From NCBI RefSeq assembly GCF_002733835.1, contig NZ_NVWY01000045.1, forward strand, positions 1 through 33,516: a DNA stretch of 33,516 bases. Reading direction: 5' to 3'. The position numbers and the translations under genes are program-made. Below the pieces are notes generated by a model. That model saw only the letters and a program-made list of their open reading frames with translations, made no database searches and was not told where the DNA came from. The stretch comes from Alcanivorax sp. GTDB taxonomy: Bacteria; Pseudomonadota; Gammaproteobacteria; Pseudomonadales; Alcanivoracaceae. Shown here in pieces: positions 22,913-30,791 of the stretch (its first letter is position 1; every line of letters begins with the position of its first letter).

Positions 22913-23821
22913 TCAATTTTTTCCTCTTTCCTGGCGGTATTGCTGCGGCGAAACGCGCATCACTTTCTTGAACAGCCGGGAAAAATAATATGGATCATCG
23001 TAGCCCAGCTGCAGCGCGATGGCGGCCACGCTCTGGTCGGTGATATCCAGCAGGTAGCAGGCATGGCTAACCTTGATGCGCAGGAACGCCTGCATGGGGG
23101 TTTGCCCGGTCTGGCGTTTGTATTCCCGAATAAAATGGTAGCGGGACAAATCGCTGGTGGCGGCGATCAGTGTATCCAGGCTGAGGCGTTGGTCCATGGC
23201 CGTTTGCAGGTAGCTGTTTACCCGTGCCACATCCAGGGTGGCGTGGCGTACCTGGTGCTGGCGGCGCATCAGGGCCGCGTAGGCGAGCAGGCTGCGTAGC
23301 AGGTTGGCCGCGTAAATCAGGTGTTCCGGCTGGGCGCTGGTGGCTGCCGCCATCAACGCCTGAAAATCCTCCGCCAGGCGGGAATGGACGCCGACCCGGA
23401 CCTTACGGATGCCTGGCTGGTGTTGCCCGGCAATTTCGTCGAAATATCCCTGCACTTCAGGCCCGCCCAGATGCACCCAGTAAATGCTCCAGGGGCGCTG
23501 CGGGTTGGCGTAGTAGCGATGGGCCAGCCCGGCAGGCAACAGCAATAGCTCACCGGCCTCAACCGGCTGGCTCAGCCCTCCGTAAGCCACCTGTCCTGCC
23601 CCGGAGACACAGTAGATCAACAGGTCGTCCGCCGGATGCTGGCGTGCCATGCGGTGCCCGCTGGCCTGCGGATAAAAGCCCACCCCATGGGGCATGCAGC
23701 CAGAACAAAGCGGATGATCGCGGACACTGGCCAGCACCGCCGGGGGGATCACGGTGCGTTGGCCGCTGTCGGGCAATGGCCAGCGGGAAGTCTCGGCGGT
23801 TGGTCGTTCCTGGTATTCCAT
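22913..23821 (-). CDS. mmsR: AraC-family regulator, probably activator of the valine genes
   Basis: The 302-residue transcription factor has an N-terminal cupin-type sensing domain (about 35-175, with LLLLPAGLAHRYYA near 91-104) and a C-terminal double helix-turn-helix of the AraC type (about 200-298). The family signature reads IALQLGYDDPYYFSRLFKKVMRVSPQQYR (quoted in part). It lies divergent from mmsA, as the AraC-type activator mmsR does from mmsAB in Pseudomonas, so the same role is likely. The ATG at 23821 gives MEYQERP; a TTG at 23830 is in frame. The symbol rests on context. Confidence 0.75.
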   Translation of the reverse strand: MEYQERPTAETSRWPLPDSGQRTVIPPAVLASVRDHPLCSGCMPHGVGFYPQASGHRMARQHPADDLLIYCVSGAGQVAYGGLSQPVEAGELLLLPAGLAHRYYANPQRPWSIYWVHLGGPEVQGYFDEIAGQHQPGIRKVRVGVHSRLAEDFQALMAAATSAQPEHLIYAANLLRSLLAYAALMRRQHQVRHATLDVARVNSYLQTAMDQRLSLDTLIAATSDLSRYHFIREYKRQTGQTPMQAFLRIKVSHACYLLDITDQSVAAIALQLGYDDPYYFSRLFKKVMRVSPQQYRQERGKN

Positions 23822-23964
23822 AAACAGCAATATAGTCCATCTTGGTCAAAAGTGGCTATCTGCATGGCAGAAAAGCTGTGCTACAACAGGGACAACGCTT
23901 GTAAGCAGTCACGCTTTACGCTGGCGCGCCCAGCCGAAAGCCCGAAAGAAGGATGGAGAACCCG

Positions 23965-25461
23965 ATGGCCCACCAATTGCCCCTGCTGATTAACGGTGAA
24001 TTTGTTGCCAGCCAGACTGACCAGTGGATTGCGGTAACCAACCCGGCTACCCAGGAAACCCTGTGCGAGGCCCCGGCGGCCACCGCCGAGGAAATGGAGC
24101 GGGCCATTGCGGCGGGCAAGGCCGCCTTCCAGACCTGGAAAGAAGTGCCGGTCTCCGAGCGAGCCCGATTGATGCTGCGCTACCAGGCGCTGTTAAAAGA
24201 GCATCACGACGAAATTGCCGAAATCCTCAGCCAGGAAACCGGCAAAACCTTCGAAGATGCCAAGGGGGACGTGTGGCGCGGCATTGAAGTGGCCGAGCAG
24301 GCCGCCAACATTGCCTCGCTGATGATGGGCGAAACCGTGGAGAACGTGGCGCGCAGCATCGACACCCATTCCTGGACCCAGCCGCTGGGTGTGTGCGCGG
24401 GGATTACCCCGTTCAACTTCCCGGCCATGATTCCCCTGTGGATGTTTCCGCTGGCCATCGCCGCCGGTAACACCTTTGTGCTCAAGCCCTCCGAGCAGGA
24501 CCCGATGACCCCGAACCGTCTGGCGGAATTGTTCCAGGAAGCCGGCGCAGCGCCGGGTCTGTTGCAGGTGGTGCACGGTGGCAAGGAGCAGGTAGATACC
24601 CTGCTGTCGCACCCGGACATCAAGGCGGTGTCGTTCGTGGGCTCGGTGCCGGTGGGGCAGCACGTGTACCGCACCGCCACCGACAACATGAAGCGCGCGC
24701 AGTGCTTTGCCGGGGCCAAGAACCACATGGTGATCATGCCCGATGCCAACAAGGATCAGGTGGTCAGCAGCCTGGTAGGGTCGTCCTGCGGGGCGGCAGG
24801 TCAGCGTTGCATGGCCATCAGCGTGGCGGTGTTTGTCGGCGATTCCAAAGCCTGGATCGACGAGCTGGCCAGCCAGTTTGCCCAGATCCGCCCCGGCGCC
24901 TGGAACGACCCGGAGGCTGCGTACGGCCCGCAGATCAGCCCGGCGGCTAAACAGCGGGTGTTGAAAATGATCGAACAGGGCAAGCAGGAGGGCGCCACCT
25001 GTTTGCTGGATGGCTCCGACTGCACCGTGGAGGGCCTGCCGGACGGCAACTGGGTCGGGCCGACGCTGTTCACCGATGTGACTGCCAATATGGCGATTTA
25101 CCAGGAAGAAATTTTCGGCCCGGTATTGTGCTGTGTGTGCGTGGACTCGCTGGATGAGGCCCTGGAACTGGTCAACAACAGCCCCTATGGCAACGGCACC
25201 TCCATCTTTACCGCCAGCGGTGCCGCCGCGCGGAAATATCAGCACGAAGTGGAAGTGGGGCAGGTGGGTATCAATGTACCGATCCCGGTGCCGCTGCCGT
25301 TCTTTAGTTTCACTGGCTGGAAAGGATCGTTCTACGGTGACCAACACGCTTACGGCAAGCAGGGCGTGCGTTTCTATACGGAAACCAAGACCGTCACCAG
25401 CCGCTGGTTCGATTCCGATATCCCGGCGAGCGGCCCTAACATGAGCATTGATTTGAAATAA
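23965..25461 (+). CDS. mmsA: Methylmalonate-semialdehyde dehydrogenase (CoA-acylating)
   Basis: The 498-residue enzyme oxidises methylmalonate semialdehyde to propionyl-CoA with NAD and CoA, late in valine breakdown. Features: the N-terminal INGEFV start, [20 protein letters not shown] at about 147-166, NAD-binding [12 protein letters not shown] at about 225-236, and the catalytic Cys in [11 protein letters not shown] (about 283). The C-terminal [19 protein letters not shown] block marks the CoA-dependent MMSDH branch. GGAG 6 nt before ATG 23965 supports that start; ATG 23953 abuts the preceding AGAAGG and would need a different site. First gene of the mmsA-acyl-CoA dehydrogenase-mmsB set. 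Confidence 0.95.
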   Translation: MAHQLPLLINGEFVASQTDQWIAVTNPATQETLCEAPAATAEEMERAIAAGKAAFQTWKEVPVSERARLMLRYQALLKEHHDEIAEILSQETGKTFEDAKGDVWRGIEVAEQAANIASLMMGETVENVARSIDTHSWTQPLGVCAGITPFNFPAMIPLWMFPLAIAAGNTFVLKPSEQDPMTPNRLAELFQEAGAAPGLLQVVHGGKEQVDTLLSHPDIKAVSFVGSVPVGQHVYRTATDNMKRAQCFAGAKNHMVIMPDANKDQVVSSLVGSSCGAAGQRCMAISVAVFVGDSKAWIDELASQFAQIRPGAWNDPEAAYGPQISPAAKQRVLKMIEQGKQEGATCLLDGSDCTVEGLPDGNWVGPTLFTDVTANMAIYQEEIFGPVLCCVCVDSLDEALELVNNSPYGNGTSIFTASGAAARKYQHEVEVGQVGINVPIPVPLPFFSFTGWKGSFYGDQHAYGKQGVRFYTETKTVTSRWFDSDIPASGPNMSIDLK

Positions 25462-25475
25462 CCGTCTCTCGTTTT

Positions 25476-25507
25476 TGTAGGAGCTTGCTTGCAAGCAAGC
25501 TCCTACA
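25476..25507. repeat. Perfect 32-bp REP-type palindrome
   Basis: A 16-bp sequence starting TGTAGGAGCTTGC is immediately followed by its exact reverse complement. It begins 15 bp after the mmsA stop, preceded by TTTTT. The TGTAGGAG start matches the REP sequences at 6131-6294, so this is a single REP. It may also attenuate or stabilise the transcript between mmsA and the dehydrogenase gene. Confidence 0.75.
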
Positions 25508-25537
25508 GTCATTAACACCCTTGTCGTGAGATAAAAC

Positions 25538-26689
25538 GTGGACTTTTCTTTCACAGAAGAACAAATCGCCTTCCGCGAAACGGCGCGCCAGTTTTCTGAA
25601 AAAGAGCTGGCACCGTTTGCCGCCGAATGGGATGCAAAAAGCTTCTTCCCAAAAGACGCGATTCGCGAAGCCGGGGCGTTGGGTTTTTGTTCCCTGTACT
25701 GCGATGAAGCACACGGCGGCATGGGGTTGAGCCGGCTGGATGCGGCGTTGATCTTTGAACAACTCTCCCAGGGCTGCACCTCCACCACCGCCTTTATCAC
25801 CATCCACAATATGGCCACCTGGATGCTCACCCGTTTTGGCAGCGATGCCATTCGGTCCCGTTGGGCTGACGCATTGATGAGCGGTGAAAAACTGGCGTCC
25901 TATTGCCTGACCGAACCGGGCGCCGGTTCCGATGCGGCATCGTTAAGCACCACCGCAAAAAAAGACGGCGATGATTATGTGCTTAATGGCGCCAAGGCGT
26001 TTATTTCCGGCGCCGGCGATACGGATGTGTTGGTGTTGATGGCACGTACCGGCGGGCCAGGCGCCGGCGGCATTTCCTGCTTTGCGGTGCCGGCGGATAC
26101 GCCGGGCATCAGCTATGGCCGCAACGAAGCCAAGATGGGCTGGAAAAGCCAGCCTACCCGGGCAGTGATTCTTGAAGATGCACGCATTCCTGCGGACTGC
26201 CTGATCGGTGAAGAAGGGCAGGGCTTTCGTATCGCCATGGCCGGCCTGGATGGTGGCCGTATCAATATTGCCAGCTGTTCTCTGGGGGCGGCCCAGGCGG
26301 CGTTGCATCAGGCGCAGCAATACGTGCAGGAACGCAAACAGTTTGGCCAGGCCATTGGTGATTTTCAGACCGTGCAATTCACTCTGGCCGACATGACCAC
26401 GGAGTTAGTGGCGGCGCAGCAAATGGTCCGCCTGGCGGCCTGGAAACTGGATCAGAATCACAGCGATAAAAGCATGTTGTGCGCCATGGCAAAGCGTCTG
26501 GCAACGGACCTGTGTTTCAACGTCTGCAACCAGGCGCTGCAACTGCATGGCGGTTACGGTTATATCAGTGAGTACCCGCTGGAGCGTTACGTGCGCGATG
26601 CGCGGGTGCACCAGATTCTGGAAGGCACTAATGAAATCATGCGTGTGATCATCGCGCGCAATGTGCTGAAAGATTTATCGTTTCTGTAA
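25538..26689 (+). CDS. Acyl-CoA dehydrogenase, probably isobutyryl-CoA dehydrogenase
   Basis: The 383-residue flavoenzyme should convert isobutyryl-CoA to methacrylyl-CoA in valine breakdown. It has the standard acyl-CoA dehydrogenase fold: CLTEPGAGSDAASL near 127-140, FISGAGDTDVLVLMA, and the C-terminal HQILEGTNEIMR. Its Glu (about 362) is the position of the catalytic base in this subfamily. The start is GTG at 25538, giving MDFSFTEEQIAF, the normal start of isobutyryl-CoA dehydrogenases. Placement between mmsA and mmsB supports the substrate, but 2-methylacyl-CoA or short-chain specificities are not excluded. Confidence 0.88.
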   Translation: MDFSFTEEQIAFRETARQFSEKELAPFAAEWDAKSFFPKDAIREAGALGFCSLYCDEAHGGMGLSRLDAALIFEQLSQGCTSTTAFITIHNMATWMLTRFGSDAIRSRWADALMSGEKLASYCLTEPGAGSDAASLSTTAKKDGDDYVLNGAKAFISGAGDTDVLVLMARTGGPGAGGISCFAVPADTPGISYGRNEAKMGWKSQPTRAVILEDARIPADCLIGEEGQGFRIAMAGLDGGRINIASCSLGAAQAALHQAQQYVQERKQFGQAIGDFQTVQFTLADMTTELVAAQQMVRLAAWKLDQNHSDKSMLCAMAKRLATDLCFNVCNQALQLHGGYGYISEYPLERYVRDARVHQILEGTNEIMRVIIARNVLKDLSFL

Positions 26690-26692
26690 AGG

Positions 26693-26775
26693 GTCGGACG
26701 TCAGAGTTCTGACGTCGGACGACAAAAAATCTTGGATGGGGGTTAGCGTCAGACATCCGACGTCAGACGTCCGGC
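26693..26775. repeat. Heptamer-bounded inverted-repeat element, GTCNGAC type (element C)
   Basis: It starts 4 bp after the dehydrogenase stop. Left units: GTCGGAC, GTCAGAG, TTCTGAC, GTCGGAC. Right arm read inward on the other strand from 26775: GCCGGAC, GTCTGAC, GTCGGAT, GTCTGAC. The consensus unit GTCNGAC is itself palindromic, with the middle base varying most. The 27-bp core is short (GACAAAAAATC to GGGGGTTAGC). It lies inside the acd-mmsB gap, 55 bp before the mmsB start. Confidence 0.83.
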
Positions 26776-26830
26776 CCGTCTCTAAACGCACAAGAATATC
26801 CGCTCGGAAAAGCGGCAGGGAGAGACAACC

Positions 26831-27742
26831 ATGAAAATCGGATTCTTCGGTGTCGGTCACATGGGTGGGCCCATGGCAGCCAATCTGGTCAAGGCCGGGC
26901 ATGAAGTCACGGCGTTTGATCTGGTGCCCGCCTTGTTGGCGGCCGCAGTGAATGATGGCGTCCAGGCTGCCGAGAGTGCTGTTGAAGCGGTGCAGGGGGC
27001 GGATATTATCGTCAGCATGCTGCCGTCAGCGGGTGCAGTTCGTGGTCTGTATCTGGGGGACGAAGGTGTGCTGTCGCACATTGATAAACGCGCCCTGATT
27101 ATCGACTGCTCCACCATCGATGCAGACACCGCCCGTGACGTGGCTGCCATTGCCAGGGAGCAGGGCAGGGTGATGATCGATGCGCCGGTGTCCGGCGGCG
27201 TCGGCGGTGCCAAAGCCGGCACGCTCACCTTTATCTGTGGCGGCCCCAGCGACGCCATCGACCGGGCCCGCCCGGTGCTGGAATGCATGGGCGCCCAGGT
27301 GTTCCGTGCCGGGGACAACGGTGCCGGCCAACTGGCAAAAATCTGCAACAACATGCTGCTGGCCATCCACATGATCGGCACCGCCGAAGCCCTGCAAATG
27401 GGCGCCGACCACGGCCTGGACCCGGCCGTTCTTTCCGACATCATGAAAGCCAGCTCCGGCGACAACTGGTCCCTGGACAAGTACAACCCCTGGCCCGGTG
27501 TGATGGAAAACGTACCGTCATCCAAAGACTACGAAGGTGGCTTTGCGGTGAAGCTGATGAACAAGGATCTGGGGCTGGCGTTACAAGCAGGCCTCAGCAC
27601 CCAATCCGCCACGCCCATGGGGAACCTGGCGAAGTCCCTCTATGCCGCTCACGGCAACCACGGGTACGCAGAGAAAGACTTCTCCAGTATTCAGCGGTTT
27701 TTTCGCCACAAGGAAAGCAGTGAAAAAATGAATAATGAATAA
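26831..27742 (+). CDS. mmsB: 3-Hydroxyisobutyrate dehydrogenase
   Basis: The 303-residue NAD enzyme oxidises 3-hydroxyisobutyrate to methylmalonate semialdehyde, the substrate of MmsA. The Rossmann motif GVGHMGGPMA is at 7-16. DAPVSGGVGGAKAGTL (117-132) is the substrate-binding signature, and Lys170 in GAGQLAKICNNM is the catalytic lysine. The purine-rich GGGAGAGAC upstream sets the ATG. The last residues (MNNE) and the TAA stop are encoded by the first heptamers of element D, so the natural C-terminus has probably been altered slightly. Confidence 0.94.
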   Translation: MKIGFFGVGHMGGPMAANLVKAGHEVTAFDLVPALLAAAVNDGVQAAESAVEAVQGADIIVSMLPSAGAVRGLYLGDEGVLSHIDKRALIIDCSTIDADTARDVAAIAREQGRVMIDAPVSGGVGGAKAGTLTFICGGPSDAIDRARPVLECMGAQVFRAGDNGAGQLAKICNNMLLAIHMIGTAEALQMGADHGLDPAVLSDIMKASSGDNWSLDKYNPWPGVMENVPSSKDYEGGFAVKLMNKDLGLALQAGLSTQSATPMGNLAKSLYAAHGNHGYAEKDFSSIQRFFRHKESSEKMNNE

Positions 27743-27866
27743 TTAATAGTTAATAACGAAAACAAAAAAGCCGCGCCATAGACTGTGGGCGCGGCTTTTA
27801 TCTTTTCAGTCGGCGACAATATTTATCGCGAGTTATTAATTATTCATTATTAACTATTAATTATCC
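27730..27866. repeat. Heptamer-bounded element, KAATARY type, around a terminator (element D)
   Basis: Left units from 27730: GAATAAT, GAATAAT, TAATAGT, TAATAAC. Right arm read inward on the other strand from 27866: GGATAAT, TAATAGT, TAATAAT, GAATAAT, TAATAAC. Both innermost units are TAATAAC. The core holds the strong terminator at 27766-27799. The element provides the stop codons of both convergent genes: TAA 27740-27742 for mmsB, and TAA (27857-27859, minus strand) for ectD. Confidence 0.85.
27766..27799. terminator. Strong bidirectional rho-independent terminator
   Basis: The 12-bp arms AAAAGCCGCGCC / GGCGCGGCTTTT with a 10-nt loop carry an A-run on the left and a T-run on the right, so it works in both directions. 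It sits between convergent mmsB and ectD, in the core of element D. Confidence 0.92.
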
Positions 27867-28789
27867 TCTGCTTGCCAAAGCCGATCCGGTTCATGCCCGA
27901 GAAACCGTGGACGACGTTTATTCGCTGCATAGGGTTCACCACAGGCGTTGTCCCGGCGATTAAAAACAAAGAACACATTGCTGCGTGGGTCCGGTGACAT
28001 ATTGGCGTTGGAGCAGTGCAGGGTGTTGCAGTCAAACAGCAGCAAGCTGCCCGCCGGGCCGGTGGGGGCCTCGATACCGTAGCGGTTTATCATTTTCGTC
28101 AGCGCCTGTTCTGAAGGCACACCGATCTGTTGGGTCTTCAGTGACTGCTTGTGATGTTCCTCCGGTGTCGGACCCACACAGGGGATAAAGTGTTTGTGAG
28201 AGCCGGGGATCAGCATCAGCGGGCCGTTGAACGGGTGATTGTCTGTCAGAATGATGGAGGCGCTTACCGCATGCATGGCCGGCATGCCGTCTTCCGCATG
28301 CCAGGTTTCAAAATCTGAGTGCCAGTTGAACCCCTTGCCCTTGAATCCAGGCTTGTAGTTGATACGCGACTGGTGCACATAGTGGCCACCGCCGAGAATC
28401 TGCTCCACACGTTGAGTCAGGCGCGGATCGCGGGCCAGGTGCTGAAATGCCCGGTGCAGAAAGTGCACGGCAAACACGGACCGGATCTCCTGACTGTTGG
28501 GCTCGGTGATCGTGAAAGGCTGGTCCCGATAGTCATCCCGATTGAGCAGCTCACTCATTGCCTCGGTCAGCGTGGCTACCTCATCCGCCGGCAGAAAGCC
28601 GGGCTCGAACAGAAAGCCGTTTTCCTCAAAGCGATCAAGCTGTTGTTCAGTCAATGGGCCGGGCAGATGGCGGCCTTTTACCGTGTGCTCCCGGCGCTCG
28701 CGGCAGGGTTGTTCCGGATGCTGGTGCAACCGGGTGGGGTAGGGGTCGGCCGAAATCGGGGCCGGGCAAGTCAGGTTCTGCGCTGACAT
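27857..28789 (-). CDS. ectD: Ectoine hydroxylase (Fe(II)/2-oxoglutarate dioxygenase)
   Basis: The 310-residue enzyme turns ectoine into 5-hydroxyectoine, an osmoprotectant, using O2 and 2-oxoglutarate. The EctD signature is clear: YVHQSRINYKPGFKGKGF (137-154) followed by the iron ligands His157 and Asp159 in WHSDFETWHAEDGMP. The distal His258 lies in LHCSNANMSPDPRSN, with Arg269 probably binding 2-oxoglutarate. GPLMLIPGSHKHFIPCVG (189-206) is also typical. GGAGGTG lies 6-7 nt before the ATG, so the frame beginning at 28870 is too long. ectABC are not in the window. The C-terminal EDN and stop lie in element D. Confidence 0.92.
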   Translation of the reverse strand: MSAQNLTCPAPISADPYPTRLHQHPEQPCRERREHTVKGRHLPGPLTEQQLDRFEENGFLFEPGFLPADEVATLTEAMSELLNRDDYRDQPFTITEPNSQEIRSVFAVHFLHRAFQHLARDPRLTQRVEQILGGGHYVHQSRINYKPGFKGKGFNWHSDFETWHAEDGMPAMHAVSASIILTDNHPFNGPLMLIPGSHKHFIPCVGPTPEEHHKQSLKTQQIGVPSEQALTKMINRYGIEAPTGPAGSLLLFDCNTLHCSNANMSPDPRSNVFFVFNRRDNACGEPYAANKRRPRFLGHEPDRLWQAEDN

Positions 28790-28879
28790 CAAATCACCTC
28801 CGTAATCTGGTGCACAAATCAGAAACAGCCTTGCGATGAGGCTTGCTGGTTTTCTCCGTGGGTAACACATCCCCGCACG

Positions 28880-28902
28880 GCCCGGCTAAAGCAGGGCCGG
28901 GT
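28880..28902 (-). terminator. Possible terminator after the SRPBCC gene
   Basis: A 7-bp GC-rich stem (GCCCGGC / GCCGGGT, one G-T pair) lies about 80 bp downstream of the SRPBCC stop on the minus strand, in the 192-bp gap before ectD. There is no clear T-run. Confidence 0.3.
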
Positions 28903-28981
28903 ACGTGAGACTAAGGGCTATAACGAAAGTTTCAACCCCGCGAGGGGCTGGATGCTTGTGAAAAGCGATACCTGAGGCGAG

Positions 28982-29437
28982 TTACCCCTCAGGGGTGTCG
29001 GGCTCTACCAGTCTGGCCAGTTGCGCCAGTGATTCCTGCCAGCCCAGGTAACACATGGCTTGCGGAATCACCGCGGGGATATCTTCCTGGGTAATGCGAA
29101 GATCCGTGCCGCAGGGTGCTTCGTTGAGCGTAATGGTCACCCGCATTTCCCCAGGCAGTTCTTCACTGTCAAAACGGTCCGTGTGGCACAGGCGCTTACC
29201 GGGTTCCAGCTCCAGGTATTTCACCGTGAAGGAATGTGATTCACCGGTACTGAAATTGGTGAACGACATCCGATATCCACCCCCAACGCTGGCGTCTATT
29301 TCATGCACCGTTCCCGTGAAGCCGTAGGGCGGCAGCCAGTATTCCAGCGCCTGTTTGTCAATGAATGCCTTGTATACCCGATCAGTGGGTGCCCGCAGTA
29401 CTCGGTGTAACGTGACGGTCCCCGTTGCTTCTTCCAT
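28982..29437 (-). CDS. SRPBCC / AHSA1-domain protein
   Basis: The 151-residue soluble protein has the START-like SRPBCC fold typical of AHSA1 proteins. It begins with TVTLHRVLRAPTDRVYKAFID, where the charged helix after the first strand is characteristic. ALEYWLPPYGFTGTV (about 30-44) and GGGYRMSFTNF follow, and it ends with LGWQESLAQLARLVE (about 130-144). Such proteins bind hydrophobic ligands; no enzymatic role can be inferred. GGAGA about 7 nt before the ATG at 29437 decides the start over the longer frame from 29509. It is transcribed toward ectD, but the gap suggests a separate unit. Confidence 0.88.
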   Translation of the reverse strand: MEEATGTVTLHRVLRAPTDRVYKAFIDKQALEYWLPPYGFTGTVHEIDASVGGGYRMSFTNFSTGESHSFTVKYLELEPGKRLCHTDRFDSEELPGEMRVTITLNEAPCGTDLRITQEDIPAVIPQAMCYLGWQESLAQLARLVEPDTPEG

Positions 29438-29725
29438 GTCGGTCTCCTTAATCGTATTAACGGACGTGTTGTTACTGACCAGTCGAACGGGCATGGCGAA
29501 AATCGACACGGTGGTCTGAAAAAATATAAGCGGGTCATAAGGATGAGATAGCCGGATTATGCCTTTGGGGTTCTCGGTACCCTTGGGAAAACGGTAAGCA
29601 TAGGAAACTGGGAATGATGAGTGGATTGTGTAGGTCGTATTAGGCGCAGCCGTAATCCGACATGCCTGTAATGAGAACCAGAGGCGAGTCTAAAGTGGAG
29701 GAAAGCACCTGGAGAAATGGAGTAG

Positions 29726-29756
29726 AACCTTGGAGTCAAAATCTGACTCCAAGGTT
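29726..29756. repeat. Perfect 13-bp stem-loop upstream of rlmF (REP-like)
   Basis: AACCTTGGAGTCA (29726-29738) pairs exactly with 29744-29756 around a 5-nt loop. It lies in the 418-bp gap between the SRPBCC start and rlmF; the rest of that gap shows nothing else I recognise except the -10 box below. GGAGTCA...TGACTCC hairpins resemble some RAYT-associated REP sequences, but only one copy is seen here. A transcription terminator is an alternative. Confidence 0.6.
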
Positions 29757-29793
29757 TCCCTGCTGTCGATTATGCCCGAGACAGACAAAACAC

Positions 29794-29799
29794 TATAAT
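29794..29799 (+). promoter_or_regulatory. rlmF: Probable -10 box of rlmF
   Basis: A perfect TATAAT lies 57 bp before the rlmF start codon. No good -35 is seen at 16-18 bp upstream, so the promoter is weak or activator-dependent, or the match is chance. Confidence 0.4.
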
Positions 29800-29855
29800 T
29801 ACTGACTAATCCGCATCGACTCTAATCGTTAACTCTCCGCCTCAGGCCTGTCATT

Positions 29856-30791
29856 GTGAGTACCCGTCAGAGAAGAAAGAAAAGCCAGTCCAAACCGATT
29901 AGCAAAAGTCTACACCCGAGAAACCTGCACAACCAGGGCTATGATTTTCCTGCTCTGGTAACCAGTTATCCGGCGTTGGCCTGCCATGTGAAGCCGAACC
30001 CTTACGGCAATCTTTCCATCGATTTCTCAAACCCGTTGGCAGTCAAAACCCTCAACGCCGCCTTGCTAAAGCAACATTACAATATTGCCGGTTGGGATAT
30101 TCCGGACGGTGCACTGTGCCCTCCCATCCCGGGCAGGGCTGACTATATCCATTACATTGCCGATCTGCTTGGGCCTGAAAACCCGGACATCAAGCTGCTT
30201 GATATCGGCACTGGCGCAAACGGGATCTACCCGCTGCTGGCCTGCCGGATTTACGGCTGGCAGTGCGTCGGCAGTGACATTAACGCTCAGTCGCTTGCAA
30301 ATGTGAAGGCGATTATTGACAGTAATCCCGACCTCAAAGAACGCTTCACCCTGCGCACCCAAAACGACAAGAACCATATTTTTGAAGGCATCATTCAGCC
30401 GGGAGAGCGGTTTGATGTCAGCGTCTGCAATCCGCCTTTCCATGCTTCCCAGGATGAGGCACTGAAAAGTACCCAACGTAAAGTCTCTAACCTGGCGCGC
30501 AATCGCGGTGAGGAAAAGGTGCAAACAAAGGCGTCGAATCTCAATTTTGGTGGGCAGGGCGCTGAGCTTTGGTGCAAGGGTGGCGAGCTGTTGTTTATCA
30601 AGAAAATGGTAAGAGAAAGTCAGGTGTATGCATCGCAATGCCGCTGGTTTACCAGTCTGGTATCAAAAGCCGACAATGTCCGGCCGTTGAAGAAATTGAT
30701 GCTGAAGGTCGGCGCCGTTGAGGTGCGGGAAATAGAGATGAAGCAGGGTAACAAGGTTGCCAGAGTGCTGGCTTGGACATTTGCCCAGTAG
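29856..30791 (+). CDS. rlmF: 23S rRNA (adenine-1618-N6) methyltransferase RlmF
   Basis: The 311-residue enzyme methylates A1618 of 23S rRNA using S-adenosylmethionine. The N-terminus carries the typical basic start and LHPRNLHNQGYDF (19-31). The SAM-binding motif LLDIGTGANGIYPLLA is at 114-129, the catalytic NPPF motif at 192-195 (CNPPFHAS), and the family block GGEEL-like appears as GGELLFIKKMVRES. The start is GTG at 29856, giving MSTRQRRKK; the ribosome site is weak. The length matches E. coli RlmF (about 308). It stands alone. Confidence 0.93.
   Translation: MSTRQRRKKSQSKPISKSLHPRNLHNQGYDFPALVTSYPALACHVKPNPYGNLSIDFSNPLAVKTLNAALLKQHYNIAGWDIPDGALCPPIPGRADYIHYIADLLGPENPDIKLLDIGTGANGIYPLLACRIYGWQCVGSDINAQSLANVKAIIDSNPDLKERFTLRTQNDKNHIFEGIIQPGERFDVSVCNPPFHASQDEALKSTQRKVSNLARNRGEEKVQTKASNLNFGGQGAELWCKGGELLFIKKMVRESQVYASQCRWFTSLVSKADNVRPLKKLMLKVGAVEVREIEMKQGNKVARVLAWTFAQ

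Noticed and set aside
24193..25851. 552-residue minus-strand frame opposite mmsA
   Set aside because: Antisense shadow of mmsA and the start of the acyl-CoA dehydrogenase gene; His/Arg-rich composition and no recognisable domain.
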